Counted from the stretch's first letter, positions 26,053 to 35,391 are shown. The stretch is DNA of 63,383 nt from Candidatus Borkfalkia faecavium (GCA_019114755.1 DXEW01000017.1:1-63383), one strand, 5' to 3'. The notes: generated by a model not told the origin, from the sequence alone. Numbers and translations are program-made.

Positions 26053-26592
26053 TTATTTGCCGGCCGTCTTGCCTTCTTTCCGCTCGATGACTTCGTCTTT
26101 ATAGCGGATGCCGTAGCCGTGGTACGGTTCGGGCTCGCGCAGCGAGCGGATGTTCGCGGCGACCTGGCCGACCTTGACCCTGTCGATGCCCGACACGGTG
26201 ATCTCGGTCTGCGTGGGGCATTCCAGTTTGATGCCCTCGATCTCCGCAAATTCCACGGGATGCGAATAGCCGATGTTCAGCACGATCTTGTTGCCCTGCT
26301 TTGCCACCTTGTAGCCGACGCCGTTGATGACCAGCCCTTTCGAGTAGCCGTGCGTGACGCCCGTGACCATGTTGTGCAGCAGCGCCCTGTACAGGCCGTG
26401 CTTGGCTTTGAGTTCTTTGGAATCGTTGGCGCGCGAAAGGGTGACGTGGCCGTTTTCTTCCGCGAGCGTGATCCGCGCATCTATTTCCTGCTCCAGCGTG
26501 CCCTTGGGGCCCTTCACGATCATCTTATTGTCTTTGACTTCGACCGTGACGCCCGCGGGGATGGCGACGGGAGCTCTACCGATTCTCGACAT
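26053..26592 (-). CDS. rplF: 50S ribosomal protein L6
   Basis: 179 residues with the MSRIGRAPVAIPAGVTVEV start and the C-terminal REPEPYHGYGIRYKDEVIER motif. Near the factor-binding site of the large subunit. Confidence 0.98.
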   Translation of the reverse strand: MSRIGRAPVAIPAGVTVEVKDNKMIVKGPKGTLEQEIDARITLAEENGHVTLSRANDSKELKAKHGLYRALLHNMVTGVTHGYSKGLVINGVGYKVAKQGNKIVLNIGYSHPVEFAEIEGIKLECPTQTEITVSGIDRVKVGQVAANIRSLREPEPYHGYGIRYKDEVIERKEGKTAGK

Positions 26593-26605
26593 TCGTTCAG
26601 CCTCC

Positions 26606-26998
26606 TTACCAGACGAAACAGAGCACTTCGCCGCCGACGTTGGCAGCCTTTGCCTGTTTGTCCGTCATAATTCCTTTGGAGGTGGAAACGATGGCCGTCC
26701 CCAGGCCTCCCAGCACCTTGGGCATATCCGCCGCGCCGCTGTACGTGCGCAGGCCGGGCTTGGAGACCCGCTTCAGGCCGGAGATGACCGGCTTGTTGCC
26801 TTCGGCATATTTCAGCCCGATCACGATCTTGCCCGAAAGGCCGTCGTCGACGAAGTCGACGCTCTTGACGTAGCCTTCGCTCAAGAGGATGTTCGCGATC
26901 GCCTTTTTCATGACGGAAGCGGGGACCTCGACCTTTTCGTGCTTCGCGGTCAGCGCGTTCCTGATTCTTGTGAGCATATCTGCAATGGGATCTGTCAT
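26606..26998 (-). CDS. rpsH: 30S ribosomal protein S8
   Basis: 130 residues; [11 protein letters not shown] start and the [21 protein letters not shown]-terminal motif. In model bacteria S8 represses translation of this operon from a site near rplE; such a site was not analysed here. Confidence 0.98.
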   Translation of the reverse strand: MTDPIADMLTRIRNALTAKHEKVEVPASVMKKAIANILLSEGYVKSVDFVDDGLSGKIVIGLKYAEGNKPVISGLKRVSKPGLRTYSGAADMPKVLGGLGTAIVSTSKGIMTDKQAKAANVGGEVLCFVW

Positions 26999-27009
26999 GA
27001 TGTGCCTCC

Positions 27010-27195
27010 TTACCAGCTCGCCTTCTTCACGCCGGGGATCTGCCCTTTGTACGCAAGGTTGCGGAAGCAGATACGGCAGATGCCGTACTTGCGCAGCACT
27101 GCATGCGGACGGCCGCAGATGCTGCAGCGGGTATATGCGCGCGTAGAAAATTTAGGCGTTCTCTGCTGCTTGTTGATCATTGATTTTTTAGCCAT
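27010..27195 (-). CDS. rpsZ: 30S ribosomal protein S14, zinc-binding type Z
   Basis: 61 residues with the CXXC pair motifs CSICGRPH and CRICFR, i.e. the C+ zinc-ribbon paralogue typical of Bacillota. Ends [11 protein letters not shown]. Located between rplE and rpsH. Confidence 0.97.
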   Translation of the reverse strand: MAKKSMINKQQRTPKFSTRAYTRCSICGRPHAVLRKYGICRICFRNLAYKGQIPGVKKASW

Positions 27196-27207
27196 GTTCC
27201 GTTCTCC

Positions 27208-27765
27208 TTATTTCTTGAAGGGCATGCCCAGCGCCGCGAGAAGCTCTCTCGCCTCTTCGTCCGTCTTTGCCGTGGTCACGAAGCAGATATCGAAACCGCG
27301 GATCTTTTCCACCTGATCGTAGGAGATCTCGGGGAAAATGAGCTGCTCTTTGACGCCCAGCGCGTAGTTGCCGCGGCCGTCGAATGAGTCGGGGTTGACC
27401 CCGCGGAAGTCTCTCATTCGCGGCAGGGCGATGGACACAAATTTATCGTAGAATTCGTACATCCTGTCGCCGCGCAGCGTCACCTTCAGACCGACCGACA
27501 TACCCTCTCTGACCTTGAAGTTCGCCACAGATTTTTTCGCCTTGGTGATGACGGGCTTCTGGCCGGCGATGGCCTTGAGCTCGTCGTGGGCGATCTGCAC
27601 GCTCTTCGCGTTGTCTTTGATGTCGCCGAGACCGGAATTCATTACGATCTTTACGAGTTTGGGGACCTCGTTCACGTTCTTGTAGCCGAACTTTTTGACG
27701 AGGTAGGGAACGACTTCGTTCTCGTAGGCTTCCCTGACTCTGTTCTTATACACTTTTTCTGCCAT
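27208..27765 (-). CDS. rplE: 50S ribosomal protein L5
   Basis: 185 residues; contacts 5S rRNA and the P-site tRNA. Blocks [31 protein letters not shown] and [19 protein letters not shown] are canonical. Confidence 0.98.
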   Translation of the reverse strand: MAEKVYKNRVREAYENEVVPYLVKKFGYKNVNEVPKLVKIVMNSGLGDIKDNAKSVQIAHDELKAIAGQKPVITKAKKSVANFKVREGMSVGLKVTLRGDRMYEFYDKFVSIALPRMRDFRGVNPDSFDGRGNYALGVKEQLIFPEISYDQVEKIRGFDICFVTTAKTDEEARELLAALGMPFKK

Positions 27766-27781
27766 TTGGTGTTACCTCGCC

Positions 27782-28213
27782 TCAGTCCTTCTCTTCTTCC
27801 GCGGCGGCCTCTGCCTTCGCGGTGCGCTTCCTCACGCGCTTTTTGGGAGCTTCTTCCTCCGCCTTGGGCGCGCTCTTGGAAGGCTTTTTATACGCCTTGT
27901 CGAGCACGGCGCCGCACTTGCAAACGCGGACCTTTTTCATCTTGCCGTCTTCTTCGACGAAGGCGTGCTTGACGCGCGTAGCCTTGCCGCACTTGTCGCA
28001 GATGACCATGACGTTGGAAACGTCGATGGAGCCTTCGCGCTCGATGATCTGCGAAACGTCGCCCGCCTTCCTCGCCTTCCGGTGCCGCTTCTGGAGGTTG
28101 ACGCCCTGCACGGTCACGCGGCCTGCCTTGGGGCTGGTGTTGACGACTTTGCCCGTCTTGCCCTTGTCTTTGCCGGCGATGACCACTACGGTATCGTTCA
28201 ATTTTACGTTCAT
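27782..28213 (-). CDS. rplX: 50S ribosomal protein L24 with C-terminal extension
   Basis: 143 residues against about 100-105 usually. The KOW core (DTVVVIAGKDKGKTGKVVNT) and a CXXC...CXC-like set (CDKCG, CKCG) are present. After residue about 105 comes a roughly 38-residue Lys/Ala/Glu/Arg-rich disordered tail (KPSKSAPKAEEEAPKKRVRK). Confidence 0.96.
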   Translation of the reverse strand: MNVKLNDTVVVIAGKDKGKTGKVVNTSPKAGRVTVQGVNLQKRHRKARKAGDVSQIIEREGSIDVSNVMVICDKCGKATRVKHAFVEEDGKMKKVRVCKCGAVLDKAYKKPSKSAPKAEEEAPKKRVRKRTAKAEAAAEEEKD

Positions 28214-28224
28214 TTGCGGCCTCC

Positions 28225-28593
28225 TTACAGCACTTCGGGTGCGAGGGAAATGATACGCATGTAATCTTTATCCCTCAGTTCTCTGGCGATGGGCCCGAAG
28301 ATACGGGTCCCGCGCGGCTGCTTCTGGTTATCTATGATGACTGCGGCATTGTCGTCGAAACGGATATAGGTGCCGTCCTGACGGCGGATGCCCTTGCTGG
28401 TGCGGACGATGACTGCCTTGACGACGTCGCCCTTTTTCACGGCGCCGCCGGGAGCTGCGGACTTGACGCTGGCGATCACGACGTCGCCGATGTTGCCGCA
28501 CTTTCTGAACGAGCCGCCCAGCACGCGGATGCACATGAGCTCCTTCGCGCCGGAGTTGTCGGCCGCTTTAAGCCTTGTCTGTGGTTGTATCAT
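28225..28593 (-). CDS. rplN: 50S ribosomal protein L14
   Basis: 122 residues; [20 protein letters not shown] start and the [21 protein letters not shown]-terminal block. Binds near the L19/h14 intersubunit bridge. Confidence 0.98.
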   Translation of the reverse strand: MIQPQTRLKAADNSGAKELMCIRVLGGSFRKCGNIGDVVIASVKSAAPGGAVKKGDVVKAVIVRTSKGIRRQDGTYIRFDDNAAVIIDNQKQPRGTRIFGPIARELRDKDYMRIISLAPEVL

Positions 28594-28616
28594 ATGGCTC
28601 TTGTCTCCTTATACGC

Positions 28617-28871
28617 TTACTTCGCCTTCTCGACGATCTCGGCAACTCTCCAGTTCTTGTCTTTGCTGAGTTTGCGCGTCTCGACGATGCGGACCTTATC
28701 GCCCACGACGCAGTCGTTCGCCTCGTCGTGCGCCTTGACCTTTTTGGTCTTGGTGATGGTCTTTTTATACAGCGGATGCTTGCTCTTGTCGACGATGGCC
28801 ACGACGACGGTTTTGTCCATCTTGTCGGAAACGACCAGGCCGACTCTCTCTTTTCTTAAATTTCTTTCCAT
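28617..28871 (-). CDS. rpsQ: 30S ribosomal protein S17
   Basis: 84 residues; OB-fold with [14 protein letters not shown] and [19 protein letters not shown]. Primary 16S rRNA binder. 16 bp after rpmC. Confidence 0.97.
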   Translation of the reverse strand: MERNLRKERVGLVVSDKMDKTVVVAIVDKSKHPLYKKTITKTKKVKAHDEANDCVVGDKVRIVETRKLSKDKNWRVAEIVEKAK

Positions 28872-28887
28872 GACTTTCTACCTCGCC

Positions 28888-29088
28888 TTATGCCCTCGAT
28901 TTGATCTCTCTCTCGCGGATCACGGTGTTGACGCGCGCGATGTCCTTTTTGCAGGCGACGATCGCCATCGGATTGTCGAGCTGCCCGGATGCGTGACGGA
29001 AGCGGAGATTGAAGAGCTCGCTTTTGAGCTCGCCCAGCTTCGCCTTGAGCTCTTGGTCTGTCATGTTGTGAAGTTCGTTGCCTTTCAT
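28888..29088 (-). CDS. rpmC: 50S ribosomal protein L29
   Basis: 66 residues; LFNLRFRHASGQLDNP is the family signature. The start codon overlaps the rplP stop by one base (TAATG), so translation is coupled. Confidence 0.97.
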   Translation of the reverse strand: MKGNELHNMTDQELKAKLGELKSELFNLRFRHASGQLDNPMAIVACKKDIARVNTVIREREIKSRA

Positions 29089-29558
29089 TAACCTTCACCG
29101 CCTTCTGTGATTTTTACGCCGTCCTCGATCTCGCCGGTGACGGGGTTGGGCTCGCCCTTGACCATGAACTTGGTCTTGATGGGCAGTTTGTGGCCCGCGA
29201 GGCGCATCGCTTCGCGTGCGACGTCTTCGGGCACGCCCGCCATTTCGAACAGCACCCTGCCCGGCTTGACGATGGCCACCCAGTATTCGACCGCACCTTT
29301 ACCGGAACCCATACGGGATTCGGCGGGGTGACGGGTGATAGGCTTGTGCGGGAAGATATCGATCCATACCTGGCCGCCGCGCTTGATAAACCTGGTCATC
29401 GCGATACGGGCTGCCTCGATCTGGCGGGAGGTGATCCTCGCGCCGTCGGCCGCCACCAGGCCGAATTCGCCGTAGGCTACCTTGTTGCCCTTGTGCGCTT
29501 CGCCCTTGATGTTGCCGCGATGCTGTCTTCTTCTTTTAACTCTCTTCGGGATTAACAT
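29088..29558 (-). CDS. rplP: 50S ribosomal protein L16
   Basis: 156 residues, slightly long at the C-terminus ([14 protein letters not shown]). [16 protein letters not shown] start and [20 protein letters not shown] motif. One-base overlaps with both neighbours (rpsC and rpmC). Confidence 0.97.
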   Translation of the reverse strand: MLIPKRVKRRRQHRGNIKGEAHKGNKVAYGEFGLVAADGARITSRQIEAARIAMTRFIKRGGQVWIDIFPHKPITRHPAESRMGSGKGAVEYWVAIVKPGRVLFEMAGVPEDVAREAMRLAGHKLPIKTKFMVKGEPNPVTGEIEDGVKITEGGEG

Positions 29559-30217
29559 TACCGGTTTCCTCCTTCCTGCGCCTTGGCTTTGAGGACCTCG
29601 CCTTTGTAGATCCAGACCTTGACGCCGATCATGCCGAAGGTGGTGTGCGCCTCGGCAAAGCCGTAGTCGATGTCGGCGCGCAGCGTCTGCAGGGGGATGC
29701 TGCCCTCATGATACTGCTCGCTGCGGGAGATCTCGGCGCCGTCTAAACGGCCGCTGACCATCACCTTGACGCCCTTCACGCCCGAACGCATGGCGCGGCC
29801 GATGGCCTGCTTCATGGCGCGGCGGAAAGACATACGCTTTTCCAGCTGCTGGGCGACGCTTTCGGCCACCAGCTGCGCATCCGAGTCGGGCTTGCGCACT
29901 TCGGTGACGTTGATGACCACAGCCTTGCCGCCGACGAGCTTGGAGAGGTCTTTTTTGATGACCTCGATCTCGGCGCCGGCCTTGCCGATCAGGACGCCCG
30001 GCTTGCCCGTGAGGATGGTGACGACCACCCTGTTCGCGGCGCGCTCGATGAGGATCTTGCTGATGGCGGCCGCATAGTATTTTTTCTTGATAAAGGTGCG
30101 GATATCGTAATCTTCTTTGAGATTTTTGCCGAAATCCTTTTTATCGGCATACCACTGGGTGTCCCAGCCCTTGATGACGCCGACTCTCAAACCGTGTGGA
30201 TTAACTTTCTGTCCCAT
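29558..30217 (-). CDS. rpsC: 30S ribosomal protein S3
   Basis: 219 residues; KH domain around residues 50-100 ([18 protein letters not shown]) and C-terminal domain ([34 protein letters not shown]). [13 protein letters not shown] start. Confidence 0.98.
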   Translation of the reverse strand: MGQKVNPHGLRVGVIKGWDTQWYADKKDFGKNLKEDYDIRTFIKKKYYAAAISKILIERAANRVVVTILTGKPGVLIGKAGAEIEVIKKDLSKLVGGKAVVINVTEVRKPDSDAQLVAESVAQQLEKRMSFRRAMKQAIGRAMRSGVKGVKVMVSGRLDGAEISRSEQYHEGSIPLQTLRADIDYGFAEAHTTFGMIGVKVWIYKGEVLKAKAQEGGNR

Positions 30218-30228
30218 GACGAATCTCC

Positions 30229-30618
30229 TTACTTGCTCTCAACGTCCAAAATGACGGTGATGTGGCTGGTCCTCTTGAGGATGGAATGCGCCCTGCCCTT
30301 GGAAACGGGGTTCATGCGCTTGAGGGTCGGGCCCTGGTCGGCATACGCCTCGGCGACGATCAGGTCGCCCCTGTCCATCCCGTAGTTGTGCTCCGCGTTG
30401 GCGGCGGCGGAGAGCAGCACCTTTTTGACGGGTTCTGCCGAGACGATGGTCGCATACTCGAGGATGGCGGCTGCCTCGTTCACGCTCTTGCCGCGGATGA
30501 GGGCGAGCGCCCTGCGGACTTTGTAAGGGGACATTCTGATATGCTTTGCGGTGGCGAAGGGACGTTTGTCCTTGTTTTCCGCGATTTTCTTTGTCTTTTC
30601 ACGCGTATTCTTAGCCAT
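30229..30618 (-). CDS. rplV: 50S ribosomal protein L22
   Basis: 129 residues with an N-terminal basic extension of about 18 residues ([17 protein letters not shown]) before the core [20 protein letters not shown]. The hairpin lining the exit tunnel ([20 protein letters not shown]) is intact. Confidence 0.97.
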   Translation of the reverse strand: MAKNTREKTKKIAENKDKRPFATAKHIRMSPYKVRRALALIRGKSVNEAAAILEYATIVSAEPVKKVLLSAAANAEHNYGMDRGDLIVAEAYADQGPTLKRMNPVSKGRAHSILKRTSHITVILDVESK

Positions 30619-30635
30619 TGAGTCTCACTCTCCTT

Positions 30636-30917
30636 TTACTTCTTGGCACCGGTGGTCTTGCCGCCCGCATGCCCTTTGAAGGTCCTGGTGGGAGCGAACT
30701 CGCCGAGCTTGCAGCCTACCATGTCCTCGGTGATGTACACGGGGACGTGCTTCCTGCCGTCGTGCACCGCGATCGTGTGCCCTACCATCTGAGGGAAGAT
30801 CGTCGACGCTCTCGACCATGTTTTCAAAACTTTTTTATCGTTTGCCGCGTTGAGCGCCTCGACCCGCTGCAGGAGTCTCGCCTCAACGTAGGGGCCTTTC
30901 TTTACGCTTCTGCTCAT
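30636..30917 (-). CDS. rpsS: 30S ribosomal protein S19
   Basis: 93 residues; [20 protein letters not shown] start and [20 protein letters not shown] end. Head of the small subunit. Confidence 0.98.
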   Translation of the reverse strand: MSRSVKKGPYVEARLLQRVEALNAANDKKVLKTWSRASTIFPQMVGHTIAVHDGRKHVPVYITEDMVGCKLGEFAPTRTFKGHAGGKTTGAKK

Positions 30918-30934
30918 TTTTCAGTGCTCCTCCC

Positions 30935-31762
30935 TCAATTGATGCGTTTGAGAATGAACTTGCTCGTCGAGCTCTTCTTCTTTCTCGTCTTATAACCCAG
31001 CGCGGGCTTGCCCCACGGGGTCATAGGGCCGGCATGGCCGACGGGGCTCTTGCCCTCGCCGCCGCCGTGCGGGTGATCGCAGGGGTTCATGACTGCGCCG
31101 CGGACGGTCGGGCGGATGCCCATGTGGCGGGTCTTGCCCGCTTTGCCGACGCGGATGATCTCGTGCTCGACGTTGCCGACCTGGCCGATGGTGGCGCGGC
31201 AGGTGACGGGCACCAGGCGCATTTCGCCGCTGGGCATCTTCAGCGTCGCGTACGCGCCCTCTTTTGCCATCAGCTGCGCCGCGATGCCTGCGGCACGCGC
31301 GACCTGGCCGCCCCTGCCCGGTTTGAGCTCGATGTTATGCACCATGGTACCGACGGGGATATTCTCGAAGGGCAGGCAGTTGCCGGCCTTGATGTCGGCA
31401 TTGGCGCCGGAGAGAACGGTGTCGCCCACGTTCAGGCCGATGGGCGCGAGGATGTACCTCTTTTCGCCGTCCGCATACTGCAGGAGGGCGATGTTGGCGC
31501 TGCGGTTGGGGTCGTACTGGATGCTCTTGACCTTGGCGGGGATGTCGTCTTTATTGCGCTTGAAGTCGATGATGCGGTACTTTCTTCTGTTGCCGCCGCC
31601 GATGTGGCGGACGGTGATCTTACCCTGGTTGTTTCTGCCGCCCGACTTGCGCATATCCTCGAGCAGGCTCTTTTCGGGCTTGGTCGAAGTGATCTCGTCG
31701 TAGGCGTGCACCGTCATGAAGCGGCGCGCGGCAGAGGTCGGTTTATATCTCTTGATAGCCAT
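30935..31762 (-). CDS. rplB: 50S ribosomal protein L2
   Basis: 275 residues; [18 protein letters not shown] and the peptidyl-transferase-proximal loop [17 protein letters not shown], with the essential His, are present. Confidence 0.98.
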   Translation of the reverse strand: MAIKRYKPTSAARRFMTVHAYDEITSTKPEKSLLEDMRKSGGRNNQGKITVRHIGGGNRRKYRIIDFKRNKDDIPAKVKSIQYDPNRSANIALLQYADGEKRYILAPIGLNVGDTVLSGANADIKAGNCLPFENIPVGTMVHNIELKPGRGGQVARAAGIAAQLMAKEGAYATLKMPSGEMRLVPVTCRATIGQVGNVEHEIIRVGKAGKTRHMGIRPTVRGAVMNPCDHPHGGGEGKSPVGHAGPMTPWGKPALGYKTRKKKSSTSKFILKRIN

Positions 31763-31786
31763 TTTGCTTTCCTCCGGTTAGGTTGA

Positions 31787-32077
31787 TTAAGACAGCGAAT
31801 CGAAGTATTCGATGGGCTTGCTGCCTTCGGTCAGCTGAACGATCGCCTTTTTATAGGAGGAAGTCATGCCCTCGTTCCTGCCCATTCTCTTCAGCTTGCC
31901 GCGCACGTTGCTGGTGTTTACGCTCGCCACCTTGACGCCGAACAGCTGTTCGACGGCGAGCCTGATCTGCGTCTTGTTCGTCCCCTTTGCGACCTCGAAG
32001 GTGTACTTCTTGTTGGCGATGCCGTCGTACCCTTTTTCGGTGAGGATGGGACGGATGATGATGTCTTCCGCTCTCAT
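31787..32077 (-). CDS. rplW: 50S ribosomal protein L23
   Basis: 96 residues; docking site for trigger factor and SRP at the tunnel exit. IIIRPILTEKGYDGIANKKY start and VNTSNVRGKLKRMGRNEG. Start overlaps the rplD stop by one base. Confidence 0.97.
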   Translation of the reverse strand: MRAEDIIIRPILTEKGYDGIANKKYTFEVAKGTNKTQIRLAVEQLFGVKVASVNTSNVRGKLKRMGRNEGMTSSYKKAIVQLTEGSKPIEYFDSLS

Positions 32078-32703
32078 TACGCTCCGTAGACCTCCTGAAT
32101 TTTCTCGACCGCGCCCTTGGTCAGAACGACCTGTTTGTTGGCGACTACCTCGTAGGTGCTGATCTGCGCCACGGGCAAAGTGCTCAGCTTTTCGATGTTG
32201 CGGCTGGCGAGGATGACGTTCACGTCGTCGTTGTCCATCACCAGCACCGTGCGCTTGTCCAGCTTGAGCGCCTCGAGGAACTTGACCATCTCTTTGGTCT
32301 TGGGAGCGCTCACTTCCACTTTATCCACCACGATCAGCTCGCCGTCGGCAACTTTTTTGGAAAGTGCCGAGAACAGCGCGCCGCGCCTGGCTTCCACGTT
32401 CATCTTTTTGGAGAAATCGCGGCTCTTGGGTGCGAACACGACGCCGCCCTTGGTCCACTGCGGCGCGCGGATGGAACCCTGGCGCGCACGGCCGGTGCCC
32501 TTCTGGCGCCACGGCTTTGCGCCGCCGCCGCGCACTTCCGTGCGGGTCAGCGTGCTCTTGGTGCCCTGGCGCTCGTTGGCCAGGCGCGCCACGACCGCCT
32601 GATGGATCAGGGGCTCGTTGTACTCGGCGCCGAAGATCTTGTCGGACAGCTGCATTTCGCCCGCTTCCGATCCGTCCATTTTATATACTTTTACGCTAGG
32701 CAT
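32077..32703 (-). CDS. rplD: 50S ribosomal protein L4
   Basis: 208 residues with the extended tunnel loop ([20 protein letters not shown]). In some bacteria L4 autoregulates the S10 operon through its leader; whether the 250-nt leader here has such a site is unknown. Confidence 0.98.
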   Translation of the reverse strand: MPSVKVYKMDGSEAGEMQLSDKIFGAEYNEPLIHQAVVARLANERQGTKSTLTRTEVRGGGAKPWRQKGTGRARQGSIRAPQWTKGGVVFAPKSRDFSKKMNVEARRGALFSALSKKVADGELIVVDKVEVSAPKTKEMVKFLEALKLDKRTVLVMDNDDVNVILASRNIEKLSTLPVAQISTYEVVANKQVVLTKGAVEKIQEVYGA

Positions 32704-32718
32704 TGTTTCTTACTCTCC

Positions 32719-33354
32719 TTATTTGGACTTGACGCTGTCGCTGACGGCGACGATGCTGCCCTTGGGGCCGGGAACGGCGCCCTTGATGAGAAGCGCGTTG
32801 CGCGCCGCGTCTACCCTGACCACTTCCAGGTTCTGCACGGTGACGCGCTCGTGGCCGTACTGGCCGGGCATCTTCTTCTGCTTGAAGACCCTGCTGGGGG
32901 TGGAGTTCGCGCTCATGGAGCCGACTTCCCTGTGTACGGGGCCGACGCCGTGCGTCTCTTTCAGGCGGCGGTGGTTCCAGCGCTTGATGACGCCCGAAAA
33001 ACCGTGGCCCTTGCTGGTGCCGACGACGTCCACTTTGTCGCCGTTTTTGAAGATGTCTACCGTCACTTCTTTGCCGACCTCATACGAGGAGAGGTCTGCC
33101 AGGCGGAACTCTTTGAGCACCTTCTGCGGTTTGACGCCCGCCTTTTTGAACAGGCCGAGCTCGGGCTTGTTGAGCTTCTTTTCGCTGGTCTCGTCAAAGC
33201 CCAGCTTCAAAGCGGCGTAGCCGTCTTTTTCCACCGTCTTGATCTGCACCACGGGGCAGGGGCCCGCTTCCACTACCGTGACGGGGATGACCTTGCCGTC
33301 CGGAGTAAAGATCTGCGTCATGCCGACTTTGCGGCCGATGATTGCTTTATTCAT
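32719..33354 (-). CDS. rplC: 50S ribosomal protein L3
   Basis: 211 residues; [20 protein letters not shown] start, [20 protein letters not shown] and the [13 protein letters not shown] core. GGAGTG precedes the ATG. An AT-rich stretch upstream contains TATAAT (about 33373-33378) without a good -35. The MITE lies between this gene and rpsJ. Confidence 0.98.
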   Translation of the reverse strand: MNKAIIGRKVGMTQIFTPDGKVIPVTVVEAGPCPVVQIKTVEKDGYAALKLGFDETSEKKLNKPELGLFKKAGVKPQKVLKEFRLADLSSYEVGKEVTVDIFKNGDKVDVVGTSKGHGFSGVIKRWNHRRLKETHGVGPVHREVGSMSANSTPSRVFKQKKMPGQYGHERVTVQNLEVVRVDAARNALLIKGAVPGPKGSIVAVSDSVKSK

Positions 33355-33421
33355 TGATAAAGTTCACTCCTTATTATAAATATTGAGAATACCTTGACGG
33401 AACAAAGTATTGCATTTGCCT

Positions 33422-33700
33422 AACCAAGTCAAAATAAACCGAACCCGATCGAAAGCGGGGATATTACCACATCTGCTGCGTTAAAGCCCTTGCCAATACG
33501 TCGGTGTATTGGCTGCGGGCTTTGCCTTGCATCTGCGGCAATCTACCCGCTTGCGATTGCTTCGCACCCTGAAAGAGCGCATTTTGCGATGAATTGGGGC
33601 GGCGAAGCAGCAATACCCACAGAGGTATTGCAATGAGGATGAGCCGCAAGACGCGCAAAAGACGCCTTTCAGGGCGGGTTCGGATTACTTTGACTTGGTT
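33422..33700 (+). mobile_element. MITE-like element, full copy (279 bp)
   Basis: 26-bp terminal inverted repeats (AACCAAGTCAAAATAAACCG left, AACCAAGTCAAAGTAATCCG as the right end's complement; 24 of 26 positions agree). Inside are hairpins AAAGCCC.TGCCAATAC/GTATTGGC.GGGCTTT and GCAATACC/GGTATTGC. It has no transposase gene. The left flank is TA. It lies between rpsJ and rplC, five bases from the rpsJ stop. A near-identical copy starts at 63204. Confidence 0.85.
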
Positions 33701-33704
33701 TACT

Positions 33705-34004
33705 TTACAGCTTGATCTTGATGTCTACGCCCGCGGGAAGATGAACGCTGTCCAACAGTTTTGCGTTGGGGCTGTAGATGTCGATGATGCGCTTATGGGT
33801 GCGGATCTCGAACTGCTCGCGGCTGTCTTTATCTTTGTGCGGCGAGCGGAGGATGGTTACGACCTCCTTTTCGGTGGGAAGGGGGATGGGGCCGCCGATC
33901 TTGGCGCCCGACTTCTGCATCGCGTCTACGATGCGCTGTGCCGCGAGGTCTACCAGTTCGTGGTCGTAAGCGGCGAGTTTGATCCTGATTTTCTGTCCTG
34001 CCAT
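33705..34004 (-). CDS. rpsJ: 30S ribosomal protein S10 (NusE)
   Basis: 99 residues; [20 protein letters not shown] and the [20 protein letters not shown] loop. Also the NusE antitermination partner of NusB. First gene of the S10-spc-alpha superoperon, with a strong promoter about 250 bp upstream. It is separated from rplC by the MITE, unlike the usual 15-40 bp. Confidence 0.98.
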   Translation of the reverse strand: MAGQKIRIKLAAYDHELVDLAAQRIVDAMQKSGAKIGGPIPLPTEKEVVTILRSPHKDKDSREQFEIRTHKRIIDIYSPNAKLLDSVHLPAGVDIKIKL

Positions 34005-34258
34005 GTTTGTTGTGATTCCTCCGTTTTTTATACTAACTTTACGTCAACTGTGCCGTGTGTGTCGAAGTGCCGAGAAAAATAAATGCCATTCGAATATCAA
34101 CATATTGAATGGCTGCACTCCGGTTAGTCGCAGGGGTCGAGCCCCCACATTTGTCGGTATAAATTATCTTCGCAAAGGGCGTGATTGTGCTGTATTTATC
34201 CTCACGACCAATGCGTTTGAAGTAACTTTATACCTCAACCCTATTACACAGCTTGAAT
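34005..34258 (-). promoter_or_regulatory. S10 operon leader with terminator-like hairpin
   Basis: About 250 nt of transcribed leader. It includes a GTGGGGGC/GACCCC-type hairpin (about 34122-34140) and GCCATTC/GAATGGC (about 34083-34111) followed by ATTTATTTTTCT on the minus strand, which could attenuate the operon. The ligand (for example L4) is not inferable. Confidence 0.5.
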
Positions 34259-34287
34259 ATGATACCATATCCCGCCGGTTATGTCAA
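34259..34287 (-). promoter_or_regulatory. Promoter of the S10-spc-alpha superoperon
   Basis: -35 TTGACA (34282-34287), 17-bp spacer, -10 TATCAT (34259-34264) with the extended TGG. Near-consensus. Confidence 0.9.
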
Positions 34288-34384
34288 CTCTTTTGCGCAA
34301 ATTTACTATATTTTTTTTGGGAAAAATTTCACGAAAATCTCGGCAAGCTTTTTATTGACGCCCCGCGAAGCCAGCCCGCCTCCC

Positions 34385-34445
34385 CTGTCATCCTGAGGAG
34401 CGAAGCGACGAAGGATCTCTTTTTGAATGGTAAATGTAAAATGTA
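34385..34445. repeat. Interspersed repeat fragments
   Basis: TCATCCTGAGGAGCGAAGCG is the core of a widespread interspersed repeat. It is followed by a small AATGTAAAATGTAGAATGTA tandem motif (about 34423-34458). Confidence 0.5.
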
Positions 34446-34474
34446 GAATGTAAAATTTCGGACGATTTAAAACA

Positions 34475-34700
34475 AATACGAAAAAAAGGAAAAACGACGC
34501 TTTTTCCTTTTTTCCCTTATAAGTATACGGATGGAGGTGAATTTTTTTGCCGTTTATCAATCGTGAGCCCCTAAACGGCAAAAAAAGAGGGGAGAAACCG
34601 CCGCCAGTACGGCGCGCAACTTTGCGCGCCAACGCACGGCAGGTTTCCCCCTTCCTCACGGAAAATTCTTTTGTCAGCTCAAAAGAATTTTCGTGAACTC
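34475..34700 (-). repeat. Composite structured intergenic repeat, copy R3
   Basis: Reverse complement of the second half of R2. P1 hairpin AAAATTCTTTT-GTCAGCTC-AAAAGAATTTT (34662-34691), GGTTTCTCCCC stem region with inner GCGCGC palindrome, P3 stem TTTTTTTGCCGTTT/AAACGGCAAAAAAA (34542-34586) and a GGAAAAA/TTTTTCC hairpin. It begins directly after the hsp20 stop, so it may end that transcript. Confidence 0.8.
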
Positions 34701-34703
34701 ATG

Positions 34704-35138
34704 TCATTCAATTATAATATGGCTCTCCTCTTCCCGCTTGCGGTTTTCCTTGGGGATGGAGACGCTGAGGATGCCGTTTTCGTACCGGGCCTTGATGTCT
34801 TCCCGCGCCACGTCGCCCACATAATAGCTGCGGCTGCACGAGATGCTGCGCTCCCTGCGGATATAGCGCGCCTTTTTGTCGCTCTCCTCTTCCTTCTTCT
34901 GTACGGAGATGTTCAGGTAACCGTCTTTGAGGTCGAGGCGGATATCCTTTTTATCCATGCCGGGCAGCTCCACTTCCATCAGATAGTCCTCTTCGCGCTC
35001 CTTGATGTCGGTACGCATATACTTGTGCGCTTCGGGGCGGCGGTACAGGTCGGGGAAGAAGCTGCGCACGGCTTCGTCGAAAAAGTCGTAATCGTTATAG
35101 GCGTTGTTCCTGCTCAATTCGTTTTTCATCACTGTCAT
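34704..35138 (-). CDS. Hsp20-family small heat shock protein
   Basis: 144 residues. The alpha-crystallin domain spans about residues 38-140 (DIKEREEDYLMEVELPGMDK, then YENGILSVSIPKE with the conserved GxLxVxxPK strand), preceded by a short N-terminal arm (FFDEAVRSFFPDL) and ending in a polar tail. An ATP-independent holdase for unfolding proteins. A CIRCE operator overlaps its transcription start, so HrcA control is expected. Confidence 0.93.
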   Translation of the reverse strand: MTVMKNELSRNNAYNDYDFFDEAVRSFFPDLYRRPEAHKYMRTDIKEREEDYLMEVELPGMDKKDIRLDLKDGYLNISVQKKEEESDKKARYIRRERSISCSRSYYVGDVAREDIKARYENGILSVSIPKENRKREEESHIIIE

Positions 35139-35180
35139 GCTCCTGTTCTTTTTGAATTTAGCAATTTAGATATTTGAGTG

Positions 35181-35207
35181 TTAGCACTCTCTTGCTTTGA
35201 TTGCTAA
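35181..35207 (-). promoter_or_regulatory. CIRCE operator (HrcA site)
   Basis: TTAGCACTC, nine-base spacer, GATTGCTAA: one mismatch to the consensus TTAGCACTC-N9-GAGTGCTAA. It overlaps the predicted start of the hsp20 transcript. Confidence 0.92.
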
Positions 35208-35208
35208 T

Positions 35209-35236
35209 ATTATACCACTTCCGCGGAAATTGTCAA
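35209..35236 (-). promoter_or_regulatory. Promoter of hsp20
   Basis: -35 TTGACA (35231-35236), 16-bp spacer, -10 TATAAT (35209-35214) with extended TGG. Confidence 0.9.
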
Positions 35237-35286
35237 GCGGGAAGGCGCACTTTTTTATAAAAAAGAAAAAAATTTTTTGCGAAGTA

Positions 35287-35315
35287 TTGCGCGCGGGGCA
35301 AAGGCATGGTATACT
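35287..35315 (+). promoter_or_regulatory. Promoter of the YitT gene
   Basis: -35 TTGCGC (35287-35292), 17-bp spacer, extended -10 TGGTATACT (TATACT at 35310-35315). Confidence 0.7.
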
Positions 35316-35391
35316 GGTAGAGAGCAGGGCCGCCCGCGCGGGGCTCTCCGCGCCCGCCCTGCCCTTCAGCGACGGGAACGGGAGGGACCGC

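Noticed and set aside
33464-33658. A 64-codon frame inside the MITE
   Set aside because: It is read through conserved hairpin arms and has no start signal; the element appears non-coding.
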